Source: CAJXZP01 sp964195485 | Lineage (GTDB): Bacteria > Bacteroidota > Bacteroidia > Flavobacteriales_G > Salibacteraceae | DNA length: 36,807 nt | Direction: 5' to 3' | Assembly (NCBI GenBank): GCA_964195485.1 | Contig: CAXMPG010000044.1 | Span: forward strand, 1 to 36,807 | Shown: positions 1-7,074 of the stretch, piece by piece | Layout: every line of letters starts with the position of its first letter | Numbering within the stretch: the stretch's first letter is position 1 | The notes under the pieces: generated by a model | Seen by the model: only the letters and a program-made list of their open reading frames with translations | Told to the model about the DNA's origin: nothing | Databases searched by the model: none | Made by a program: the position numbers and the translations under genes

Positions 1-1165
1 CAGTATAGGTTTGGTCATCGCCAATAGAAACCATTGAAGCAGTAATTAAATTACGCTTACCGTTAAGTTCAAATCCGAATTTATGCACCATCACAATCAT
101 ATCTTTATCCTGTGGCTCTAATCCCCATTTTTGCATTAAAATATGTTGTAAAACCTGAGCCGGTGTAGCATTTTTTATATTGATTGGTGTATCCTCAAAA
201 ATACCTAACCAGGTAAGCTTGTCCATGATATCAGAATCTTGGTCAATTTTCAAATAGTGCATTAATTTCAGCTCTACAGAATCGTTGGTATTGTATGCCA
301 AAAACTTATTAATGAAAGTTCGATTTGTACGCGTATCAACGTCCTCCATAATATAAGAGTCATCTGTGATCCCTAATTTTACGAAAACATCCCAAGCTCT
401 ACTAAATCCAGTACGTCTTAAAGTACCACGGAACATTGTTGGAATATCATCTAAACCATATAATGATCTATAACCTAAAGAATCACGGTTCGGGTATCCT
501 TCAAATCTACCATACCCTTCTATATCTAATACTTCGGTACGTCTAAACAACATGTGGTACGGGATATATTTATACCGTCCTTCTTGAATAAATTTAACTG
601 CGCCTCCTTGACCTGCTAACACCACGTTTCTGGGGTTCCAAGTAAATTTATACTTCCAAGGGTTGTTATCACTTTCTGGAGCAACTAAGCCACCTGTGAA
701 CGACTCAAACTGTAAAAAATTAGCGCCTTCATTTCTTAATTTGTCAATAACACGCATGGCCGACATGTGGTCAATTCCTGGGTCTACTCCCATTTCATTC
801 AATAGCATTACTCCTGCGCTTTTTGCTTCCTCGTCAAGCGCTTTCATCTCATCGGTGATGTAAGATGCAGTAATCATGTTTATTTTGTGGGAAACGCAAT
901 CTTTTGCTACCAAAATATGAAACCGTGCAGGTAACATAGATATGATTAAGTCGGAACCTTTTATGAGAGCCAATCGTGCTTCATCATCAAATACATCAAA
1001 CACTGTTTCTTTCACTCTAGCAGAACCTTTTACAATATCTGCCAAGTGGCCAATTTCACGATCAGCGATCGTAATCATAATATCTTCTTTGACCGCGTTA
1101 GCAATTAAAAATTGAATTAATGAACTGGCAGACCTTCCTGCGCCTAATAATGCAATATTTCTCAT
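1..1165 (-). CDS. Saccharopine dehydrogenase family protein (C-terminus outside window)
   Basis: Reading leftward from an ATG at 1165, the frame stays open to the window edge (about 388 codons), so the C-terminus is missing. The N-terminus MRNIALLGAGRSASSL is a Rossmann dinucleotide-binding loop (GxGxxA-like). Further on, NEMGVDPGIDHMSA and SFTGGLVAPESDNNPWKYKF are typical of the saccharopine dehydrogenase / lysine-ketoglutarate reductase family, which interconverts saccharopine, glutamate and 2-aminoadipate semialdehyde in the cytoplasm during lysine metabolism. Known members run to about 430-460 residues, so perhaps 50-70 are cut off. It is divergent from the DUF4476-like gene at 1253. The direction of the reaction in vivo cannot be read from sequence. 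Confidence 0.85.
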   Translation of the reverse strand, partial: MRNIALLGAGRSASSLIQFLIANAVKEDIMITIADREIGHLADIVKGSARVKETVFDVFDDEARLALIKGSDLIISMLPARFHILVAKDCVSHKINMITASYITDEMKALDEEAKSAGVMLLNEMGVDPGIDHMSAMRVIDKLRNEGANFLQFESFTGGLVAPESDNNPWKYKFTWNPRNVVLAGQGGAVKFIQEGRYKYIPYHMLFRRTEVLDIEGYGRFEGYPNRDSLGYRSLYGLDDIPTMFRGTLRRTGFSRAWDVFVKLGITDDSYIMEDVDTRTNRTFINKFLAYNTNDSVELKLMHYLKIDQDSDIMDKLTWLGIFEDTPINIKNATPAQVLQHILMQKWGLEPQDKDMIVMVHKFGFELNGKRNLITASMVSIGDDQTYT

Positions 1166-1252
1166 CTTTATCTTTAAAATTATCCGGGTGGATATTAAAT
1201 TGTCTAATTTAGCATACAAACTAAAGCAACTTCTAACTTGATAATACACCTA

Positions 1253-1951
1253 ATGAGGCATCTTTTATTAACAATTTTGTTTGTGACATTCGTCAGTTTT
1301 AGCGGCATATCTCAAGAAACAAAGGCCGTATTTTATACGCACGACTTAGGTAATTTCTATTTGTACATTAATAACCAATTAGTTGATAGAGCACCTCAGC
1401 AACAATTAGAATATACGGCCATAGGCGTTACTAATTTAAATGTTAAAATAGTTTTTCAAGACCACAATCTCCAACCGATTAAAAAGGAAATTAAACTCCA
1501 AAAGGATGAACTTTCTATTTATGTAATTTACGTAGAAAAGGAAGAAACGAAGTTTGACAGTTACCAAAAAATAAAACGGGGGAAATATCGACCCGGATTC
1601 GTAGTACAAGAACATTATTCTATGCCTGAATATACTGGTCGACTAGGGTGCGACTATCCTTGTTGCCCGACTATTATTCAACAAGCCGTGAATCAAATGA
1701 AAAGAGAAACCACTTCGATGGCTCAATTTACCATAGCTAGAGAACTGGTTTTAAATAATTGTGTTAGTGTAACCGATTTAAAACCGGTACTGAAAGCCTT
1801 TATTAACGAAGCCGATAAAATTGAGTTTGCAAAATTTGCCTGGGCTTACGTATACGATCAAGAAAATTATATTCAGTTAAGCCAAAGTTTTCAAGACTCT
1901 CAAACTCTCGAAGAAATAAATTCCTTTGTCCAAACAAATCAGAGATTCTAA
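1253..1951 (+). CDS. Secreted protein with C-terminal DUF4476-like domain
   Basis: A 232-residue protein from ATG 1253. An in-frame TTG at 1238 is possible, but the ATG gives a cleaner signal peptide (MRHLLLTILFVTFVSFSG, cleavage probably near SQE), so export to the periplasm or beyond is likely. The middle is beta-rich. A small Cys cluster (CDYPCC) lies near residue 138. The last 75 residues, with motifs IEFAKFAWAYVYDQENY and LEEINSFV, resemble DUF4476, a helical domain of unknown function common in Bacteroidota secreted proteins. I recognise no enzymatic motif. It is apparently monocistronic. Confidence 0.75.
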   Translation: MRHLLLTILFVTFVSFSGISQETKAVFYTHDLGNFYLYINNQLVDRAPQQQLEYTAIGVTNLNVKIVFQDHNLQPIKKEIKLQKDELSIYVIYVEKEETKFDSYQKIKRGKYRPGFVVQEHYSMPEYTGRLGCDYPCCPTIIQQAVNQMKRETTSMAQFTIARELVLNNCVSVTDLKPVLKAFINEADKIEFAKFAWAYVYDQENYIQLSQSFQDSQTLEEINSFVQTNQRF

Positions 1952-2024
1952 ATCCAGGTACTATTACGTTGAAACCTGCTTCGTTCACATTTATTGCAAA
2001 ATTATTCCTTATCCTTTATTAGTA

Positions 2025-2093
2025 ATGACCCAAGAAACAAAAGTTTATACCCAAAGTAATACTGAATTAGGTCGTTTAAAGGTTTACGTATAG
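2025..2093 (+). CDS. Possible 22-residue small ORF
   Basis: ATG 2025 opens a short frame (MTQETKVYTQSNTELGRLKV, then YV and TAG at 2091) inside the 319-nt gap between the DUF4476-like gene and slyD. No strong ribosome-binding sequence is visible, and I recognise no homology. It could be chance, a leader peptide, or the remnant of a longer decayed gene. Apart from this ORF, the hairpin at 2191 and the slyD promoter, I see nothing in the gap. Confidence 0.2.
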   Translation: MTQETKVYTQSNTELGRLKVYV

Positions 2094-2190
2094 CATCAAT
2101 AAAAATTCAAAAGTTTAGAAAGCGTATTTACAGAAACTAGTACGTAGTTTTGCATTCACGAACCCATAGAATTTCTAAGATGTATTTTTA

Positions 2191-2218
2191 AACGCCTTCT
2201 TTAGAGAAGGCGTTTTTT
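2191..2218 (+). terminator. Rho-independent terminator
   Basis: A perfect 10-bp stem (AACGCCTTCT at 2191-2200 with AGAAGGCGTT at 2205-2214) closes a TTAG loop and runs into a T-tract ending at 2218. It lies 240 nt after the DUF4476-like stop, so the transcript it ends either has a long 3' tail or starts inside the gap. A TAnnTTTG-like box, TAGTTTTG, sits at 2145-2152. Confidence 0.8.
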
Positions 2219-2245
2219 GTTTCTCTAAATTTGAAATAAGAAGAC

Positions 2246-2253
2246 TACCTTTG
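2246..2253 (+). promoter_or_regulatory. Bacteroidota-type -7 promoter box for slyD
   Basis: TACCTTTG matches the TAnnTTTG consensus exactly and ends 17 nt before the slyD ATG. No well-spaced -33 TTTG element is obvious. The box lies directly after the upstream terminator, which supports independent transcription of slyD. Confidence 0.6.
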
Positions 2254-2270
2254 CAGGCAAATTTTAAAAA

Positions 2271-2756
2271 ATGAGAATCGAACAAAATAAAGTAGTGATG
2301 ATGCACTACAAACTTTCGGATAAAGATGGGAACGTTATTGACTCTTCAGAAGGAAGAGAACCTTTAGCATATATTCATGGTATTGGAGCTTTAGTTCCTG
2401 GATTAGAGCAAGAATTAGAGAACAAAGGAAAAGGGGAAAAATTTACCGCTATTGTATTACCGGAAAATGCTTACGGAACAAGAGACGAAGAATTAGTACG
2501 TGTTGTACCTAAGTCTGGATTTCAAGGGGAGGAAGAAATGACCGTTGGAATGCAAGTTCAAATTGATACTGGAGACAAAGGCTTAGCAATTGCGACCCTT
2601 ACTTCTATTGATGGAGAAGATATCACTTTAGATTTAAATCACCCGTTAGCAGATACGGAATTACATTTTGATATTGAAGTTATGGATATCAGATTAGCTA
2701 CAGATGAAGAAATTTCTCATGGACATGTTCATGGTGAAGGCGGTCATCAGCACTAG
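2271..2756 (+). CDS. slyD: SlyD-type FKBP peptidyl-prolyl cis-trans isomerase
   Basis: A 161-residue cytoplasmic prolyl isomerase and chaperone. Residues 1-65 and the segment after about 120 form the split FKBP fold (MMHYKLSDKDGNVIDSS, GALVPGLEQELENKGKGEKF, HPLADTELHFDIEV). The intervening segment is the insert-in-flap (IF) domain, which gives SlyD proteins their chaperone activity. The C-terminus ends in a short His-rich tail (HGHVHGEGGHQH), a reduced version of the Ni-binding tail of E. coli SlyD, so metal binding is plausible. It has its own promoter box and terminator and appears monocistronic. Confidence 0.93.
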   Translation: MRIEQNKVVMMHYKLSDKDGNVIDSSEGREPLAYIHGIGALVPGLEQELENKGKGEKFTAIVLPENAYGTRDEELVRVVPKSGFQGEEEMTVGMQVQIDTGDKGLAIATLTSIDGEDITLDLNHPLADTELHFDIEVMDIRLATDEEISHGHVHGEGGHQH

Positions 2757-2775
2757 CATATAATTTAATTTTACT

Positions 2776-2810
2776 AAAAGGGTCGATTCAGAGGAATCGA
2801 CCCTTTTTTT
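2776..2810 (+). terminator. Rho-independent terminator of slyD
   Basis: A perfect 14-bp stem (2776-2789 with 2794-2807), loop AGAG, is followed by T residues to 2810. It begins 20 nt after the slyD stop. The A-run on its left flank means it could also work on the minus strand. Confidence 0.93.
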
Positions 2811-2830
2811 GTACCTACTATTTTGCCCAT

Positions 2831-2862
2831 AAAAAAAGAGCTACCTCTTTCGAGATAGCTCT
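2831..2862 (-). terminator. Rho-independent terminator of the surface-protein gene
   Basis: On the minus strand, AGAGCTATCTC, loop GAAA, GAGGTAGCTCT (11 pairs, one G-U) is followed by TTTTTTT. It lies 26 nt beyond the stop of the 1223-residue surface protein. A GNRA tetraloop and a clean T-tract make it a strong call. Confidence 0.93.
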
Positions 2863-2887
2863 AATTATTTTGAGATTATTTGTTTAT

Positions 2888-5800
2888 CTATTTGATGACA
2901 AATTGACGAACAACATTTTCTCCATTCGCTTCAAATTGAACGAAATAAGTTCCAGTAGCTAATGCAGAAACATTAAATGTTCCAACATAAGAGTTACCAT
3001 TAACACTTACTTTTTGACTCATTACTGTTTGACCAGTAATGCTAATAAAAGTAACATTTACTTCGCTTACATTTTTAAAGTTAGAAAGTTCAATAGTTAC
3101 TTGATCCACTGCTGGGTTAGGATACATTTTAAGCGTAGAAGCTTCAAAAGCATTTATTCCTAAAACGAAATCAACAATTACAGTATCAGAACCAGAACAA
3201 CCGTTCATATCAGTAACCATAACGCTTACATTACTGTCAGCACTTGGAGTTACATCATATGTTTGAGTTGTTGTAGTACCATCACTCCACGCATAAGTAG
3301 TGAATCCAGTACCGGCATCAAGTGTGAAAGTAGTTACACTTGGATCCCAGATATTTGTATCAGCACCTAAGTCAACAATCACTTCAGGGAAACCAATAAC
3401 AACGATGTCATCAGATCCTAAACAACCATTCATATCCATTACACCAACAGTATACGTTGTAGCTCCTAATTTAGAACCACTAACCATTAATGTTTGCATC
3501 GTGGAAGCATCGTTCCATAAGTAAGAAGCAAATGTTCCTGCATCTAAGGTTAAACCCTCTCCATAACAAAGTGAGGTATCTGCACCTAAATCAACCATTA
3601 CTGGTGCAAGACCGGTAACTTGAATAGTATCATTCGCAGTACAACCGTTAGCATCTGTAACTTCTACAGAATAGTCAACAGCTCCTAATGTAGAAACAGT
3701 CATTCGTGTTTGCATCATTGAAGCATCATCCCATACATAAGAAGCAAATGTTCCTGCATCTAATGTTAAAATAGCTGCATCACATACTGAAGTATCATTT
3801 CCTAAAGAAACAGTTAATGCAATAGGTTCTGTAATCATCACAGAATCATTTGTAGCACAGTTATTAGCATCTGTTACAGTTACATAGTATGTACCTAACA
3901 TTAACCCAGTAACACTAGCAGTAGTTGCAGCGTTACTCCAAACAAACGTGAATGGAGTTGTTCCACCTACAGCAGAAACAGAAGCTCCACCATCAGACAT
4001 ACCGAAACAAGAAACATTACTATCAGCAACAACAGTTGCAACAAGCATTGCAGGCTCAGTAATCATTACTGTATCATTACCAACAACACCTAACGTATCA
4101 GTTACTGTTACATAATAAGACCCTGCAGCTAAAGAATCAGCCATAGCAGTTGTGTCACCATTAGACCATAAATAAGAATATGGAGATGTACCTGTTAAAA
4201 CAGTTACTGTAGCAGTACCATCTAACACACCATTACAACTTACGTTAGTTGTTGCGGTAGTAGTAGTAACAGCAATAGGCGTTTCTTTAACCTCCATTTC
4301 ATCAATTACATTTCTTCTACCATAATTATTAATACCCTCAAAAGCAATTTGATATGTTGCAGAAGGATTTGGTAAAGTCAAAGTAACTTGTGTCCATGTA
4401 TCTATGTCAGATGAATCAGCCCATAGTTCAACCCATGTTCCAGACAAAGATGCTCTGTATAGCACTCTTGTGTAGTTTTGATCACCAGCCCAATCTTCTT
4501 GCGCATAATAAAATGACATCATTGGTAACGTTAAACTCGTTAAATCAAAAACTGGAGAAACCAATCTTGTAGTTGGCGAGTTTGTTCCACTAGCACTAAC
4601 AAAAGCAGCATTCTCAGTACCACTATATGCAGCAGTTATAGAACCACCACCAGCACCATTCGATAAGCTCCAGTCTACTGCACCTACCACGTAATCATTC
4701 GCCCAACAAGTAATCGTAGGGGAAGTTAAATCAAAAGATTCTGTAAATGGGAACATTGTCACTGTATTACAAAGAGTAGTAAAGCTATAAGGACCAACCC
4801 ATGATGAGCTAGTACCACCACAATCAGCTCTTACCCAAAACTCATAAGAAGTACTAGCAGTTAACCCTGATAAGGCATGAGGATTAGTTGTAGAACCTAT
4901 AATTGTAGGTGTTCCTGTTGGTGTAAAACCAGCGGTATCCCATTCAATATCCCAAGTTGTTGCTGTTCCATTTTCTGTCCAACCTAAACTAGCACCTGTT
5001 GAAGTAGTTGTAGCTGTTAAAGCAGATACAGGTAAACAAGCAGGAGAAACATTAATCGCGATATCATCAATTGAAATATACCAAGGACTAAAATTCATGT
5101 ACCCTTTAATTCCAACATAGAATACCCCACTAGTTGCTGGAGTAAACGCTCCAGAGATAAGTTGGTATGTCCCATCAATTCCTGTAGGTGCAACAACTGT
5201 ATCTGTCATTCCAGCAGCAGTACCTGTTGTACCAAAAGCAATCATAACATCAGCATTAGTTGTTCCAGAACCATCTTGTCTAGCATACACGTCAGCGGTA
5301 TAACTTGTTCCACCAACTAAATTAATTGGAATAAAAATCCATCTCTCATTACCATATCTCAAGTTTGCATTAAAACTACCAGTTCTCGGAGTTCTGTTAT
5401 AACTTGTAAGAGAGCTATTCGCTAGCCAATCTGAAGTACCAGAAACACTTTCTTGAGATAAACAACCTGCAACAGCACTTTGGTCTGTAAAACCTGATTC
5501 AAAACCTTCAACAAAGGGGATAGAAAAAGCATTACATGGAGTTGTGAAAGAATACGGTCCAACCCATAAACTAGAGTCTGAACTACTACAAGAAGAGCGT
5601 ACATAAAACTCATAAGATGTATTAGCAGTTAACCCTGTTAAAGAATGTGGATTAGTGGTTGTACCTGTAATCATTGTACCTGCTCCTTGCGTATAATTAG
5701 CCGTATCCCACTCAATATCCCAAGTAGTTGCAGATCCTACTTCTACCCAATCAAAGTTAACAGTTGTTAATCCTAAACTCGAAACACCTAAAGTTGAAGG

Positions 5801-6559
5801 AGCTGGACAAGTTGCAAATGTTGTAAAGTTAAACGGACCTACCCATAAAGAAGAATCACTAGCACCACAAAATGATCTTACATAATAACTGTAATCAGTT
5901 AATGCAGCCAAACCTGATAATGTGTCAGGGTTAGTTGTAGAAATGATTGTATTTCCAGAACCTAAAGTAAACCCATTTGTATCCCACTCAATAATCCAAG
6001 ATGTTGCTGAACCGTTCTCTGTCCAATCAATTGAAGCAGAATCATACGAAAGAACAGTTGCTCCTAAAGCACCAGGTGCAGGACAAGTCACATTATACAT
6101 TGATAAATCAAATGCAGTAATACATTGCGGTGATGCATACGTTGAAACAATAACGTAGTAGGTTGTACCAGAAACAAAGTTCAAACCAGTAATAACTCTA
6201 TCAGCAGTACCTGAGTTTGACGCTGAACCCAAACAACTTCCTGCAGTAGTTGAGTCATCTGTAATATACATACCTGACCAAGAGGTTGCAATATTTGTCA
6301 TTTCAATAGTAACCGCCATCATAGTCGATGAAGGTGTAAAACTGAAAATCTTTTCATCTCCTGACATATACGACCCCGTACATGCTATATCAGATGTAGT
6401 ATAGTTATCACCATAGCCACACGTAGAATCACCTACAACAGAATATGGTAACGATCCAATGACCATTGGATTAGTAAAAGTAGATCCGGCCTGCGCAAAA
6501 GTTAGCTGAGCCAAAATCATAAAGCCTAAGAAAGCTCCAAATTGTTTGATTTTTTTCAT
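2888..6559 (-). CDS. Fibronectin III / SprB-repeat cell-surface protein with T9SS type A sorting domain
   Basis: A 1223-residue Thr/Ser-rich secreted protein. Residues 1-22 are a signal peptide (cleavage after TFAQ). FnIII modules sit at about 159-247 and 251-340, with another near 510-598. Between and after them are two MAM/jelly-roll-like modules, at about 343-507 and 600-765 (WYISIDDIAI and RRNVIDEMEV near their ends). Two SprB-type repeats begin near 772 and 849 (NVSCNGVLDGTATV, NVSCFGMSDGGASV). Three PKD-like repeats begin near 915, 990 and 1063 (LGxDTS...LDAGTFASY). The last 80 residues from LKMYPNPAVDQ to VVRQFVIK are a type A T9SS C-terminal domain. By family knowledge this implies type IX export and attachment or release at the cell surface, probably for adhesion. 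I see no catalytic domain. Confidence 0.93.
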   Translation of the reverse strand: MKKIKQFGAFLGFMILAQLTFAQAGSTFTNPMVIGSLPYSVVGDSTCGYGDNYTTSDIACTGSYMSGDEKIFSFTPSSTMMAVTIEMTNIATSWSGMYITDDSTTAGSCLGSASNSGTADRVITGLNFVSGTTYYVIVSTYASPQCITAFDLSMYNVTCPAPGALGATVLSYDSASIDWTENGSATSWIIEWDTNGFTLGSGNTIISTTNPDTLSGLAALTDYSYYVRSFCGASDSSLWVGPFNFTTFATCPAPSTLGVSSLGLTTVNFDWVEVGSATTWDIEWDTANYTQGAGTMITGTTTNPHSLTGLTANTSYEFYVRSSCSSSDSSLWVGPYSFTTPCNAFSIPFVEGFESGFTDQSAVAGCLSQESVSGTSDWLANSSLTSYNRTPRTGSFNANLRYGNERWIFIPINLVGGTSYTADVYARQDGSGTTNADVMIAFGTTGTAAGMTDTVVAPTGIDGTYQLISGAFTPATSGVFYVGIKGYMNFSPWYISIDDIAINVSPACLPVSALTATTTSTGASLGWTENGTATTWDIEWDTAGFTPTGTPTIIGSTTNPHALSGLTASTSYEFWVRADCGGTSSSWVGPYSFTTLCNTVTMFPFTESFDLTSPTITCWANDYVVGAVDWSLSNGAGGGSITAAYSGTENAAFVSASGTNSPTTRLVSPVFDLTSLTLPMMSFYYAQEDWAGDQNYTRVLYRASLSGTWVELWADSSDIDTWTQVTLTLPNPSATYQIAFEGINNYGRRNVIDEMEVKETPIAVTTTTATTNVSCNGVLDGTATVTVLTGTSPYSYLWSNGDTTAMADSLAAGSYYVTVTDTLGVVGNDTVMITEPAMLVATVVADSNVSCFGMSDGGASVSAVGGTTPFTFVWSNAATTASVTGLMLGTYYVTVTDANNCATNDSVMITEPIALTVSLGNDTSVCDAAILTLDAGTFASYVWDDASMMQTRMTVSTLGAVDYSVEVTDANGCTANDTIQVTGLAPVMVDLGADTSLCYGEGLTLDAGTFASYLWNDASTMQTLMVSGSKLGATTYTVGVMDMNGCLGSDDIVVIGFPEVIVDLGADTNIWDPSVTTFTLDAGTGFTTYAWSDGTTTTQTYDVTPSADSNVSVMVTDMNGCSGSDTVIVDFVLGINAFEASTLKMYPNPAVDQVTIELSNFKNVSEVNVTFISITGQTVMSQKVSVNGNSYVGTFNVSALATGTYFVQFEANGENVVRQFVIK
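3491..3770 (-). repeat. 64-nt imperfect direct repeat within the surface-protein gene
   Basis: The segments 3491-3554 and 3707-3770 are near-identical in DNA and encode the GTFASYxWxDASxMQT core of two adjacent PKD-like repeats. They lie 216 nt (72 codons) apart, so recombination between them would delete or duplicate one module in frame. Confidence 0.8.
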
Positions 6560-6599
6560 TAATAAATTTTTATTTTAAATAAATACATAAAGAAATGGT

Positions 6600-6644
6600 T
6601 ATCAATCCTTCACTGGGCGAATATTGATAGTTCGGTAAACCGAA
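6600..6644 (-). promoter_or_regulatory. Inverted repeats in the leader of the surface-protein gene
   Basis: Two dyads lie 40-85 nt upstream of the ATG at 6559: TATCAAT (6600-6606) with ATTGATA (6623-6629), and TTCGGT (6631-6636) with ACCGAA (6639-6644). With a start near 6758 from the promoter below, both would be in the transcribed leader as hairpins. They could equally be protein operators. Confidence 0.4.
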
Positions 6645-6763
6645 TGGTATAATTAATCTCTTACGAGACTAAAAAAAAATCATGGTTTTTGTTAGCAAAA
6701 AAATATTTGTCATTAAGGTCTTTTAGTTATTAGTAATCTTAAACAGTTAAATTTTAATTATCA

Positions 6764-6794
6764 CAAATCTATGGATTAACTGCACTCATGTCAA
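6764..6794 (-). promoter_or_regulatory. Bacteroidota promoter for the surface-protein gene
   Basis: On the minus strand there is a TTG at 6794-6792, a 20-nt spacer, then TAGATTTG at 6771-6764, an exact match to TAnnTTTG with good -33/-7 spacing. It predicts a leader of about 200 nt before the ATG at 6559. Confidence 0.6.
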
Positions 6795-6830
6795 GTATAT
6801 TTTAGAAAAATACATAACAATATTTCATGA

Positions 6831-6862
6831 TTTAAATCAGTAGATTTACGGACTGATTTAAA
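6831..6862. repeat. 11-bp perfect inverted repeat in a divergent intergenic region
   Basis: TTTAAATCAGT (6831-6841) pairs perfectly with ACTGATTTAAA (6852-6862) across a 10-nt centre. It sits about 40 nt upstream of the -33 element of the surface-protein promoter and 213 nt upstream of the aldehyde dehydrogenase ATG. No T-tract follows, so an operator is more likely than a terminator. The rest of the 515-nt gap holds the promoter, the leader dyads, a C8 run at 6920-6927 and AT-rich sequence. Confidence 0.5.
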
Positions 6863-7074
6863 GGATTTTACCCCACTCTTTTCTTACATTTCTACTTATA
6901 GGTATTTCTCATTTTAACACCCCCCCCAAATTACTAAGAACTACTTTAGCTAAAAAGTGCTTAAATAGTTTGAAATATCAAAAAAATCAAATAATATTAC
7001 TTTATTAAAACTAATACAATACTTTAAAATTTACTCCAATAATATTCTCTAATTTCACCTTTAAAATAGAATCT

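Noticed and set aside
2888..6559. Repeated DNA here as a CRISPR or tandem-repeat locus
   Set aside because: The repeats fall inside one intact reading frame and correspond to protein domains; spacing and identity do not fit CRISPR.
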